Of a stretch of DNA of 64,000 nucleotides, positions 46,505 to 54,659 are shown in pieces (within the stretch, counting starts at the first letter, position 1; each line of letters opens with the position of its first letter). The notes under the pieces were generated by a model. That model did no database searches. It was not told where the DNA came from and was given only the letters and a program-made list of their open reading frames with translations. This DNA is from Hyphomonas oceanitis SCH89 (GTDB lineage: Bacteria > Pseudomonadota > Alphaproteobacteria > Caulobacterales > Hyphomonadaceae). The stretch spans positions 62,001 through 126,000 of the forward strand of contig NZ_ARYL01000004.1 of NCBI RefSeq assembly GCF_000685295.1, read 5' to 3'. Position numbers and translations under genes: made by a program.

Positions 46505-46561
46505 CCCCTCTCCCTTTGGGAGAGGAGGGGCCCGCGCCCGTCAGGGCGTGGGAGGTGAGGG
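46502..46561. repeat. Right inverted repeat of the DUF559 element (family A)
   Basis: Starts TAACCCCTCTCCCTTTGGG, ends GGGCGTGGGAGGTGAGG(G). The reverse complement resembles the left repeat, and more closely the left arm of the empty element at 28138. It ends next to the amn stop codon (46563). Confidence 0.88.
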
Positions 46562-46562
46562 C

Positions 46563-48014
46563 CTACCGGAACGGCGGTTCGTCGAAGGCGCGGAGTTTGC
46601 GGCTGTGCAGTTTGGCGCCCTTGTCGGCGGCGAGCATTTCGAGGGTTTCGATGCCGATGCGGATGTGTTCGCCGATGGCGCGTTCGTAGAAGCGGTTGGC
46701 CGCCCCGGGCAGCTTGATCTCGCCGTGGAGCGGCTTGTCGGAGACACAGAGGAGGACGCCATAAGGCACGCGGAGGCGATAGCCATTGGCGGCAATCGTG
46801 GCGCTTTCCATGTCGATGGCGATGGCGCGGGACTTGTTGAAGCGCCGGGCGCTGGCGGTGAAGCGCAGTTCCCAGTTGCGGTCATCCGTGGTGACAACCG
46901 TGCCCGTGCGCAGGCGACGCTTCAGGGCATCGCCGGTTTCGCCGGTGACGCGGGCGGCGGCTTCCTGCAGCGCGACCTGGACTTCGGCGAGGGCCGGGAC
47001 CGGGATTTCGGGCGGCAGCACGGCGTCAAGCACATGGTCTTCGCGCAGGTAGGCGTGGGCGAGCACATAGTCGCCGATTGACTGGCTGTGGCGCAGGCCG
47101 CCGCAGTGGCCGACCATGAGCCAGACCTGCGGGCGCAGGACGGCGAGATGGTCCGTGATCGTCTTTGCGTTGGACGGGCCAACGCCAATATTGACCAGCG
47201 TGATCCCTGCCCCGTTGGGCGCGCGCAGGTGATAGGCCGGCATCTGGTAACGGCGCCACGGGGCCGCGTCGATGTCGGCGCGCGACGCCTCGGTGACATC
47301 CGACACTTCCAGCCCGCCGGGGACGGAGAGCGAGGTGTAGTGGCTGTCCGTGCCGATCTGGGTCAGCGCCCAGTCGCAGAAGGCATCGACATAGCGGTGA
47401 TAGTTCGTGAAGAGAACATAGTGCTGGAAGTGCTCGACCGGCGTGCCGGTATAGTGCTGGAGGCGCTTCAGCGAGAGATCGACGCGCGGCCCGTCGAACA
47501 GGGCCAGCGGGTGGGTCTCGTAGGGCTCGTAAAGCTCGCCATCGGCCACTTCATCGCCAATGTCTGCCAGTTGCGGGCTGGGGAACCAGCGGGCGAGTTC
47601 GGCGGGCGAGATTTCCTCAAGGCCCTCGGCCTGTCCCTGTTCCCAGACATAGGCATAGGGGATTTCCTGCGACGAGCGCTCGACGACGACTTCGATGTCA
47701 TAGTCACGCATCAAAGGCGTAAGCTGTTCGATCAGGTAGGGGCGGAAGAAATCCGGCCGTGTGAAGCTGGAAATATAGGTGCCGGCTTCCGACATCTTGC
47801 CGAAGGCGCGGGAGATGGGCGGCGGCGGGCCGTCCGGATCATAGGTGAGCCGGATCTGCGGATAGCAGAAGGCGCCGCTATCGCGGAGATTGGCCTCGGG
47901 CGGCGTGCCCTTGTGGAGGTAAAGATCGAGCGCGCCGGAAAGCGCCTCGACGGCTTCGCTGTAAAGCTTGTCCAGCGCGTCAACGACCGCTGCAGGTGTG
48001 GTGAGTTTCGTCAT
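46563..48014 (-). CDS. amn: AMP nucleosidase
   Basis: A 483-residue enzyme that cleaves AMP to adenine and ribose-5-phosphate, regulating purine pools. The N-terminal part (EALSGALDLYLHKGTPP, SGAFCYPQIRLTY) is the AMP nucleosidase regulatory domain. The phosphorylase domain shows VNIGVGPSNAKTITDHLAVL, VGHCGGLRHSQSIGDYVLAH and the nucleoside-binding AIDMESATIAANGYRLRVP. Full length for Amn. The gene stop is adjacent to the right arm of the DUF559 element. Confidence 0.95.
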   Translation of the reverse strand: MTKLTTPAAVVDALDKLYSEAVEALSGALDLYLHKGTPPEANLRDSGAFCYPQIRLTYDPDGPPPPISRAFGKMSEAGTYISSFTRPDFFRPYLIEQLTPLMRDYDIEVVVERSSQEIPYAYVWEQGQAEGLEEISPAELARWFPSPQLADIGDEVADGELYEPYETHPLALFDGPRVDLSLKRLQHYTGTPVEHFQHYVLFTNYHRYVDAFCDWALTQIGTDSHYTSLSVPGGLEVSDVTEASRADIDAAPWRRYQMPAYHLRAPNGAGITLVNIGVGPSNAKTITDHLAVLRPQVWLMVGHCGGLRHSQSIGDYVLAHAYLREDHVLDAVLPPEIPVPALAEVQVALQEAAARVTGETGDALKRRLRTGTVVTTDDRNWELRFTASARRFNKSRAIAIDMESATIAANGYRLRVPYGVLLCVSDKPLHGEIKLPGAANRFYERAIGEHIRIGIETLEMLAADKGAKLHSRKLRAFDEPPFR

Positions 48015-48160
48015 GTGCCCAGATGCCGGAAATGAATGGACTCGTCAATTGCCGCTGCTTGTTACGGCGAATTACGGATTGCCGACTTCCCTTGATGGTT
48101 GCAATGGCTTGGCGCGCCTGAAAAACGGAATAGTTTCAGTCGCAACCTTGGGAGGGGATA

Positions 48161-48805
48161 ATGCGTACACGCCTGTTGGACGGAGTTGTGGCCCTGTCGG
48201 CCGCAGCGGGGGCCGGGCTGGAAATGATCCTGTCGCTGGCCCCGCCAAACCCGGGTGGGCTGGCCGGAACGCTCGTCGAATATTTCAGCTATTTTACGCT
48301 GGATACGAATGTGCTGGTCGCTCTGGCCATGGGCTGGAGCGCGCTGGCACCTGAAAGCGGACCAGGGAAATTCTTTTCGAAGCCGGGCGTGCGCACTGCC
48401 ATCACGCTCTACATCCTGCTGGTGGCGCTGGTTTATCACTTCATGCTGCGCGATATCTGGACGCCTTATGGCTGGGCCAAGGTATCCAATTTCATCCTGC
48501 ATTATGTGACGCCGGTCCTGATGCTGTGCAACTGGCTGCTGATCTCGCGCAAGGACGGGCTGCGCCTGTTGCAGATTCCGGGCTGGATGACCTTCCCGGC
48601 CATCTATGCCGTGCTGGTGCTGCTGCGCGGGCAGCTGACCGGTATCTATCCCTATGGGTTCCTCAATGTGGCCGAGATCGGCTGGGGCGCATCGCTGATG
48701 AATGTGGCTGGCATGATCCTCGGGATGGGGCTGGCCGGATGCGTCATGGTTGTGGCGGCGCGAAGGCTGCCGCATGGCCCCATGGGGGCCATGCCGGCCA
48801 AGTGA
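48161..48805 (+). CDS. Pr6Pr family membrane protein
   Basis: A 214-residue protein with six membrane segments. The pattern LVEYFSYFTLDTNVLVALAM near the N-terminus and FILHYVTPVLMLCNWLL in the fourth segment (His-Tyr plus Thr-Pro) matches the Pr6Pr/FAR-17a-like group. GGGAGGGGAT lies before the ATG. Function unknown. Confidence 0.88.
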   Translation: MRTRLLDGVVALSAAAGAGLEMILSLAPPNPGGLAGTLVEYFSYFTLDTNVLVALAMGWSALAPESGPGKFFSKPGVRTAITLYILLVALVYHFMLRDIWTPYGWAKVSNFILHYVTPVLMLCNWLLISRKDGLRLLQIPGWMTFPAIYAVLVLLRGQLTGIYPYGFLNVAEIGWGASLMNVAGMILGMGLAGCVMVVAARRLPHGPMGAMPAK

Positions 48806-48966
48806 GGCGTCAGTGCGATTTCGGTGACGGGACCGCGCTGGAGCCCGCCGTTCCGATGCCGAGTGAGCCGTCCATGTAATCCGAAATCGGCGTGGGCGTT
48901 GCAGCACGTGCGCCCGGTGCAGGTGGTGCCTGCCCGGTCGATTTTGCGCTGTGGAGGGCCTTCGGT

Positions 48967-49677
48967 TCAGGACGTATCGGCGTGCGCGACGGCTTTCAAC
49001 GCAATATCATGAAGCTCCAGAATAGCGGCGCGTTCGTGCGTGTCCTGACGGGGACTGCGCACCACGGGTGGCAGGTCTTCGGCGAGAATGGGCGCGGGCT
49101 CCGGTGCGCGCAGGTCGTCTGCGAGGCGCCGTGTCATGCGGGCAATGTGGCGGGCGGGATCGGCATAGACATCGCGCAGGGCGACAGCGCGGCGCACAAG
49201 GGCCTGGGCGGGAATGAGGTCGTCAGGCCGGGGCGGATATTCGCCGGGCTCTGGCGGTGGCAGGGGCTGGTCGAGATAAAGCATGCGCGGACGCAGGGCA
49301 GCGGCGCGACTGGGCGGTTGTGGGCGGGCGGCGCCGGGGCGTGGGCAAGGATCGGACAGGCGGAAGACGGGACGCGTGAAGAGAGCGCGGCGCGCGGGCC
49401 GGGCGGGCTTGCGGGTGGGCGCGCTGACCTTGTGGCTGCTGCGCACAACGCGTTCCGGCAGGGGCTGTTCCAGCACCATGAGGACAAGCAGGCGGCGCGT
49501 GAGCATTTCGAGCCGCACGAGGCGGGCGCGCAGGACGGCGCATTCAGCCCGCTTGAGGAACGGGCGGCACAGGGTGAGCCCGAGCCGCAGACTGCCCACA
49601 AGTCCATGGGCATGATAATCCGCCCGCCGCCAGGAGACGATGAGGAGGCTGCGCAGGGAGTCAGAGAGGTTGAACAT
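48967..49677 (-). CDS. Hypothetical protein, about 236 aa, possibly frameshifted at the end
   Basis: Unrecognised. It starts MFNLSDSLRSLLIVSWRRAD, has an Arg-rich helical first half (LRLGLTLCRPFLKRAECAVL) and a Pro/Arg-rich second half with the motif ALRDVYADPARHIARMTRRL. An ATG four codons upstream (49689) is also possible. The opposite strand holds a 270-codon open frame, but the minus strand has more natural amino-acid content. The short frame overlap at the 3' end suggests the real gene may continue to 48810 after a frameshift. Confidence 0.6.
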   Translation of the reverse strand: MFNLSDSLRSLLIVSWRRADYHAHGLVGSLRLGLTLCRPFLKRAECAVLRARLVRLEMLTRRLLVLMVLEQPLPERVVRSSHKVSAPTRKPARPARRALFTRPVFRLSDPCPRPGAARPQPPSRAAALRPRMLYLDQPLPPPEPGEYPPRPDDLIPAQALVRRAVALRDVYADPARHIARMTRRLADDLRAPEPAPILAEDLPPVVRSPRQDTHERAAILELHDIALKAVAHADTS

Positions 49678-49689
49678 GGCGCCGATCAT

Positions 49690-50397
49690 GCCACGAGCTG
49701 GTGAGGGGGCGGAAAGCGCAGGGGCAAAAGAGCCGGAATGGCCGGTGCCTGCTGGATCGGCGGCAGAGCGAAGTGTGGGATAGGCGGACGGCCGCGCGCG
49801 AATCACTGGTCGCGTCCGGCGCAGCATTTCGCGGGCCATATGCCGGATGCCCGGTCCACCCCCGATGGAGCCGCGGGCAATGTCTGGCACCTGCAGGAAG
49901 CCGTGCAGATCGCGGCGCTGGCCGGCGATTCACCCCTGCCCTGTTATGCCGCACCATGACCGTGGTCAGGCGCCGGATGAACTTGCGGAATTTTGACCGG
50001 AATCGCTTAAAATACCCTCAGTACATTGTTTTAATACTATTTATATGGGAATCTTCCGTAGCGTAAGCTGGCAAAAGGAATGAGTTATCATGCAAATATG
50101 CATGCCAGACCTCCAGAATTCGGGATTCGGAGCGCCATTTCAGATGAAGGTTTAGGCAGCCGCGCCCGCTAAACAGGCGCTGGCAGAACAGACGCAGCGT
50201 TTGACATAAAATTCGCGTTTCAATCGTTGCGTTGCTGCGTCTGCGAGAACATTATTGCAGTGCAGCATGAGTTGGCTGCTCCCAGTTGGCCAGTGCGCGC
50301 CTCAGCGCATTACGGGGAGTAGCGATCATAAGACTCAGTTGCGGGGGGAGTTTCCTGCCGGAATTTTCCGGCGCTAACTTCTTAAAGGGCTAAACCC
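49690..50397. other. 708-bp gap between a hypothetical gene and urcA
   Basis: The first 270 bases are GC-rich and hold only upstream extensions of neighbouring frames. After about 49990 the sequence becomes AT-rich (TTTTAATACTATTTATATGG). An inverted repeat CAGACGCAGC at 50189-50198 pairs with GCTGCGTCTG at 50234-50243 and encloses TTGACA at 50201. No convincing coding region is seen; the AT-rich part probably holds the urcA promoter. Confidence 0.5.
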
Positions 50398-50748
50398 ATG
50401 TTGAAACCAATTGCATCTATCATGGCCGCTGCCGTGATCCTCTCGCCAGTCGCTTTTGCTGAAGCGCAAACACCCATCACTGTCGAAATCCAGTACGACA
50501 AGGACCTGCTGGCGCTTGATGCCGGCGCACCTGTCGTGATGGCTTCGATCAAGGCGCAGGCCAAGAAAGCCTGCACCAGCTATGTTCCCGTCTTCGGCGG
50601 CAATTACACAGATCGCAGCTGTGTCAACGACATCGTGTCGGCCGCCGTTTCCAAGATCAACGAACAGCAGGCGCTGGAAGGCCGTGAAACGGCTGACGAA
50701 TTTGCCCAGCAGACCGTGATGATCCTCGCCGACGCGGAACAACGCTAG
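50398..50748 (+). CDS. UrcA family protein
   Basis: A 116-residue secreted protein with a signal peptide (SIMAAAVILSPVAFAEAQ). The UrcA pattern is visible: VEIQYDKDLLALDAGAPVVM, then AQAKKACTS and TDRSCVNDIVSAAVSKIN, with the two Cys that likely form a disulfide. UrcA proteins are frequent in Caulobacterales and sphingomonads; function unknown. Confidence 0.88.
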   Translation: MLKPIASIMAAAVILSPVAFAEAQTPITVEIQYDKDLLALDAGAPVVMASIKAQAKKACTSYVPVFGGNYTDRSCVNDIVSAAVSKINEQQALEGRETADEFAQQTVMILADAEQR

Positions 50749-50775
50749 GCCATTTCCTCCCGGTCTTGTGCGTTG

Positions 50776-50807
50776 GAGGGGTCGCCCACGGCCACGGGCG
50801 GCCCCTC
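50776..50807 (+). terminator. Hairpin after urcA
   Basis: GAGGGGTCGCCC pairs with GGGCGGCCCCTC around a short loop, about 28 bases after the urcA stop. The tail (ACTTCACCTTATT) is only partly T-rich, so this is a moderate candidate. Confidence 0.55.
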
Positions 50808-50964
50808 ACTTCACCTTATTGGTGAAAGGTGAGTCCGTTACAAAATCTGAAGGACAAAGCGCGCGAACCATGTATGTTCACGCTTTGGTGCAGGGCGACG
50901 TGAAAGCGTCGCCTTGTTTGCTTTGGTGACTGGACGGGCCCTTCCGGCGGACAATGGATACGGG

Positions 50965-52389
50965 ATGATTTTCAAACACGGAGACGGCGCACGCCCCTCT
51001 GCCGCAAATGATCCACGCATGCTGCAGCAGGCGCTCAACGCGGCCGGTTACGGCGTATTCCTTTATGATGCCGCCAGCGGCCAGATGAGCCTGGATGCCC
51101 GCACGCGCGAGCTGTTCGGCGTGCCACATCTCGACAGCGCGCAACCCGCCGACATTATGATCCAGCTGGCTCATGAAGAAGACCGGGCCTGGGTGGCGCG
51201 GGCCGCCAGCGAGGCGCTGAACCCGAACGGCAGCGGGACTTATACGGTCGAGCACCGCACGCTGATGCAGGATGGCAGCGTGCGCTGGGTCGCCGTGAAC
51301 GGACGCACCGAGTTTGAAACCATTGGCGACGAGCGCCGCGCGGTGTTGACCTGCGGCGTGGTGCGGGACGTGACCGAGGAACGCGCCATCATGGACGAGC
51401 TGATGGTGGCACAGACGAATCTGGCCACGGCTGTCGAGGCGGCCAACCTCGGCATCTTCCAGTCTGATTTCATCAGCAATACATCCAGCTGGGACCGGCG
51501 CGCCGTGATGCTGTTCGGGGCCGATGTCGACGGTGCTCAGCTCGGGGAGCAGGAGATCTTCGAGTCGATCCATCCCGATGACTATGAGGAGGTGATGAGG
51601 GCAATCCAGCGCTCGATGGATCCCGACGGCGACGGCGAATACAAGGCCGACCACCGCATCAAGGGCGTCGACGGCGCGTTCCGCTGGATTGGCGTGCGCG
51701 GGAAAACCGAGTTCGGCATGCACAAGGGCGAGCGGGCGCCGCTCTACCAGCGCGGTGTCGTGTTTGACCGGACCGAGGACAAGATGCGCGAGGAGCAATC
51801 GGCGCTGCATGTGCGCGAAATGAACCACCGCGTGAAGAACACGCTGTCGCTGGTCACGTCGATCATGAACCAGACGCTGCGCTCTTCGGATGACCTGGAG
51901 GATTTCCGCGAGAAGTTTTCGGGGCGCGTCGGGGCGATTTCCTCGGTGCACTCGATCATCGTGGATGGCACCAGCAGGCCAGCGCGCCTGCGCGACCTGA
52001 TCGAAAGCCAGGTGACGCCCTATGTGCCGGACACGGGCGACTGCCTGGAGGTCGAGGGCGAGCAGGTGCAGCTGACGGCTGAACGCGCGCGGGCGCTTGG
52101 CCTGGTCCTGCACGAGCTGGCGACGAATGCCAGCAAGTATGGCGCGCTGAGCGTGGCCGAAGGCAAAGTCCGGATTAGCTGGCAGTGCGTTCGCGAGGAC
52201 GGGCACGACTTTGTCGACATACGCTGGGAAGAAATGGGCGGGCCGGCCGTCTCGGCGCCGGAACGGACCGGATTCGGCAGCAAGCTGATCATGAGCCTGC
52301 TCGGCAAGGGGGACGGGTCTTTCGCGAAGACGGACTACCTGCCCGGCGGCGTGCAGGTTTACATGCGCGTGGGTCTCGAGCCGGACTGA
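50965..52389 (+). CDS. HWE-family sensor histidine kinase with two PAS domains
   Basis: A 474-residue soluble kinase. PAS-like domain 1 begins AAGYGVFLYDAASGQMSLDA and PAS 2 begins AANLGIFQSDFISNTSSWDR, each ending with a PAC-type tail (VRDVTEERA; VFDRTEDKM). The HWE kinase core has the phospho-His in REMNHRVKNTLSLVTS, the LHELATNASKYGAL N-box, and the DIRWEE W-x-E motif that names the family. No membrane segment, so cytosolic. ATG 50965 preferred to GTG-like alternatives. HWE kinases often feed the PhyR general stress response; EcfG-type promoters in this window fit that, but linkage is inference. Confidence 0.9.
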   Translation: MIFKHGDGARPSAANDPRMLQQALNAAGYGVFLYDAASGQMSLDARTRELFGVPHLDSAQPADIMIQLAHEEDRAWVARAASEALNPNGSGTYTVEHRTLMQDGSVRWVAVNGRTEFETIGDERRAVLTCGVVRDVTEERAIMDELMVAQTNLATAVEAANLGIFQSDFISNTSSWDRRAVMLFGADVDGAQLGEQEIFESIHPDDYEEVMRAIQRSMDPDGDGEYKADHRIKGVDGAFRWIGVRGKTEFGMHKGERAPLYQRGVVFDRTEDKMREEQSALHVREMNHRVKNTLSLVTSIMNQTLRSSDDLEDFREKFSGRVGAISSVHSIIVDGTSRPARLRDLIESQVTPYVPDTGDCLEVEGEQVQLTAERARALGLVLHELATNASKYGALSVAEGKVRISWQCVREDGHDFVDIRWEEMGGPAVSAPERTGFGSKLIMSLLGKGDGSFAKTDYLPGGVQVYMRVGLEPD

Positions 52390-52478
52390 TCCGGCCACCA
52401 GCAATTTCATCAATCTCGATGCGAACCGTGTGGCCTTTGGAGGGATCGGCCCATATTTCGATTGACGTGCGCCGTATT

Positions 52479-52493
52479 TGTAACAATATTACA
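52479..52493. promoter_or_regulatory. Inverted repeat TGTAA-N5-TTACA upstream of the TonB-like gene
   Basis: TGTAACAATATTACA is a dyad (TGTAA/TTACA with spacer CAATA) about 58 bases upstream of the TonB-like start codon, in an AT-rich patch. It may be a repressor or activator operator. Confidence 0.4.
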
Positions 52494-52550
52494 TCACAAT
52501 AATTGACACGGGACCGGATGACCGGCCCGGCAAAACCGGAGGAAACACGC

Positions 52551-53174
52551 ATGCTGAACTCAACCGCAACCCGCACACCGGCCGCCGCCCTGATGGCCCT
52601 GCCGGTGGCCTATGGCCTGTTCCTGCTGATGAATTCGCTGATCGACGTGAAGGAGATCACGATTGCTCCAGTGGCTTCGCGCGTGCTGGATGCGATCACG
52701 CCGCAGCGGCCGGACCCGGATGCGCCGATTACCAACCGCGCGAAGCCCACACCTTTGGAATCGGCCACGCAGCCGCCTCCGCCGCCGCGCGCGTCCGCGA
52801 CGCAGACTGACATTTTCCTGCCAACGCCTGTCGTGCCCGGCGCCGTGCCGGAGGGCCTGTCGAGCCATGTGCAGATGCCGACGATCAAGCCGGTTGTCGT
52901 ATCCTCGCGCGACTATCAGGTGGTGCGTCCGCCTTTGCCTGTCTATCCGCGCCGGGCCGCCGAGCGGGGCATTTCGGGGACATGCAATGTGGCGTTCAGT
53001 ATCGACCCGCGTGGCAAGCCGTTCCGCGTCTCGGCCACGTGTAGCGACCCTGTCTTCGTCAGCGAAGCGGAAAGCTCGGTCTCGAAAGCGGAGTTCGCGC
53101 CGCAACTCGTCGACGGCCAGTTCGTGACGGTGACGGGGCTGGAATATCCGCTGAATTTCAAGCTGGGTGAGTGA
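52551..53174 (+). CDS. TonB-like energy transducer
   Basis: A 207-residue periplasmic-facing protein. One N-terminal membrane segment (ALMALPVAYGLFLLMNSLI) is followed by a Pro-rich spacer (QPPPPPRASATQTD) and a C-terminal TonB fold (YPRRAAERGISGTCNVAFSI, then DPVFVSEAESSVSKAEFAP). TonB proteins couple proton motive force to outer-membrane receptors such as the one at 33459. No exbB/exbD genes are adjacent. GGAGGAAACACGC precedes ATG 52551. Confidence 0.85.
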   Translation: MLNSTATRTPAAALMALPVAYGLFLLMNSLIDVKEITIAPVASRVLDAITPQRPDPDAPITNRAKPTPLESATQPPPPPRASATQTDIFLPTPVVPGAVPEGLSSHVQMPTIKPVVVSSRDYQVVRPPLPVYPRRAAERGISGTCNVAFSIDPRGKPFRVSATCSDPVFVSEAESSVSKAEFAPQLVDGQFVTVTGLEYPLNFKLGE

Positions 53175-53187
53175 CCGCTTCACCTGC

Positions 53188-53222
53188 TGCGCAGGCACCT
53201 CCCCCGCAAGCGGGGGAGGATG
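53188..53222. repeat. Single family B palindrome
   Basis: CCTCCCCCGCAAGCGGGGGAGG with flanking CACC and GATGAAGG matches the right end of the element at 25288-25413. It lies between the TonB-like gene and the converging nrdB stop and may help terminate both. Confidence 0.7.
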
Positions 53223-53229
53223 AAGGGGA

Positions 53230-54258
53230 CTATTCCGCCGGGACGGAGGCGGGTTTGCGTTTGTCGAAATTGGTCCAGACGCCGTCTTCGCCGTGCCAGT
53301 CGCCGCGGGTTGCGCCTTTGGAATATTCGGTGGCGCGCTGTTCGAAGAAGTTGGCGTGCTCGACCCCGTTGAGGATTTCCGAGAGCCAGGGCAGCGGGTG
53401 CTTGTCGATGCCGTAGATCGGCTCAAGCTTCAGCTGGCCGAGGCGCCAGTCGGCGATATAGCGGATGTATTGCTTGATATCGTCGGGCGTCATGCCTTCG
53501 ATCTCGCCGGCTTCGAAGGCGAGTTCAATGAACTTGTCTTCCAGCGCGACCACGGTGCGGCAGTTTTCGCGGATCTTCTCGCGCAGCGCGTCAGTCATCA
53601 CGCCGGTTTCCGCGCAGAAGGCGTGGAAGAGCTTGATCATGCCTTCGCAGTGGAGCGACTCATCGCGGATCGACCAGGTGACGATCTGGCCCATGCCCTT
53701 CATCTTGTTGAAGCGCGGGAAGTTCATCAGCATGGCAAAGCTGGCGAAGAGCTGGAGGCCTTCGGTGAAGGCGCCGAAGACGGCCATGGAGACGGCGATG
53801 TCCTCATTGGTCTCACAGCCGAACTGGCCGAGATAGTCGTGCTTCGCCGACATCTCCTGATATTCCATGAAGGCGGAGAATTCGGAATCGGGCATGCCGA
53901 TGGTTTCCAGCAGCAGCGCATAAGCCGCGATGTGGATCGTCTCCATGTTGGAGAAGGAGGCCAGCATCATCGACACTTCGGTCGGTTTGAAGAGCGGCAT
54001 GTAATTGGTCATGTAGTTCGCGCCGACCTCGACGTCGGACTGCGTGAAGAAACGGAAGATCTGGGTCAGCAGGTTACGCTCGCCGTCCGACAGCTTGACC
54101 GCCCAGTCCTTGCAGTCCTCACCCAATGGCACCTCTTCGGGCATCCAGTGGACCTGCTGCTGCTTCTTCCAGAAGTCATAGGCCCACGGGTAGCGAAACG
54201 GCTTGTAGGCAAAGCTGGGTGTCAGCAGTCCTGGCAAATTCTGGTGTCCGTCAGCCAT
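53230..54258 (-). CDS. nrdB: Ribonucleotide reductase class Ia, beta subunit
   Basis: A 342-residue diiron radical subunit. Metal-ligand segments are seen as QIFRFFTQSDVEVGANYMTN, METIHIAAYALLLETIGMPD (Glu and His) and IRDESLHCEGMIKLFHAF (Glu and His); the radical Tyr is in KHDYLGQF. An AAGGAGGCCCC site supports ATG 54258. The alpha subunit gene lies 9 kb away at the end of the window, so the pair is not in one operon. Confidence 0.95.
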   Translation of the reverse strand: MADGHQNLPGLLTPSFAYKPFRYPWAYDFWKKQQQVHWMPEEVPLGEDCKDWAVKLSDGERNLLTQIFRFFTQSDVEVGANYMTNYMPLFKPTEVSMMLASFSNMETIHIAAYALLLETIGMPDSEFSAFMEYQEMSAKHDYLGQFGCETNEDIAVSMAVFGAFTEGLQLFASFAMLMNFPRFNKMKGMGQIVTWSIRDESLHCEGMIKLFHAFCAETGVMTDALREKIRENCRTVVALEDKFIELAFEAGEIEGMTPDDIKQYIRYIADWRLGQLKLEPIYGIDKHPLPWLSEILNGVEHANFFEQRATEYSKGATRGDWHGEDGVWTNFDKRKPASVPAE

Positions 54259-54659
54259 GGGGGCCTCCTTGGTGTTCATGTCGATGTCTGGAGTAATATA
54301 CACCACATATAGTGCTTCATTCAGGTTAATGACGCAAGATGTTCCGGTAACGATTGCGACACTTGTCCACAGGCCTGCACACAGGAAAAGCGCTGGCGAC
54401 GTGTTTGCGGGCAAATGCGCCCAAATTTCTTATACGCCCGATTCCGGTGCGAGTCCCCCGTCGGTCGCGGGGCATTTTGCAGGGGGCGCACGCACAACCC
54501 TAATGCGCATCTCGGGACAAATTCGTACGTCAGATTAGCTTATTGTTTATTATATATAATATATACACGCCTGATGCGTTTTGTTGACCAACCTTCTTAC
54601 GACCCTGAATGGCCTGCGATAATGCCCACGCAAGCGGGGACGCAATAGAGACCGCCCCC
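54259..54659. other. 401-bp gap between nrdB and the GGDEF-EAL gene
   Basis: Divergent promoters for nrdB (minus) and the cyclic-di-GMP gene (plus) are expected here. It holds the possible NrdR box and, at 54548-54561, the perfect palindrome TATTATATATAATA in the most AT-rich patch of the window. No coding region is convincing. Confidence 0.6.
54300..54315. promoter_or_regulatory. Possible NrdR box upstream of nrdB
   Basis: ACACCACATATAGTGC matches the NrdR consensus ACACTATATATAGTGT at 13 of 16 positions and lies about 42 bases upstream of the nrdB start on the minus strand. A second box, usual for NrdR regulation, was not found. Confidence 0.45.

Noticed and set aside
48892-49704. A 270-codon plus-strand frame opposite the hypothetical gene at 48967-49677
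   Set aside because: Gly/Ala/Arg-rich with no domain and no ribosome site. The opposite strand reads more naturally, although neither is certain.
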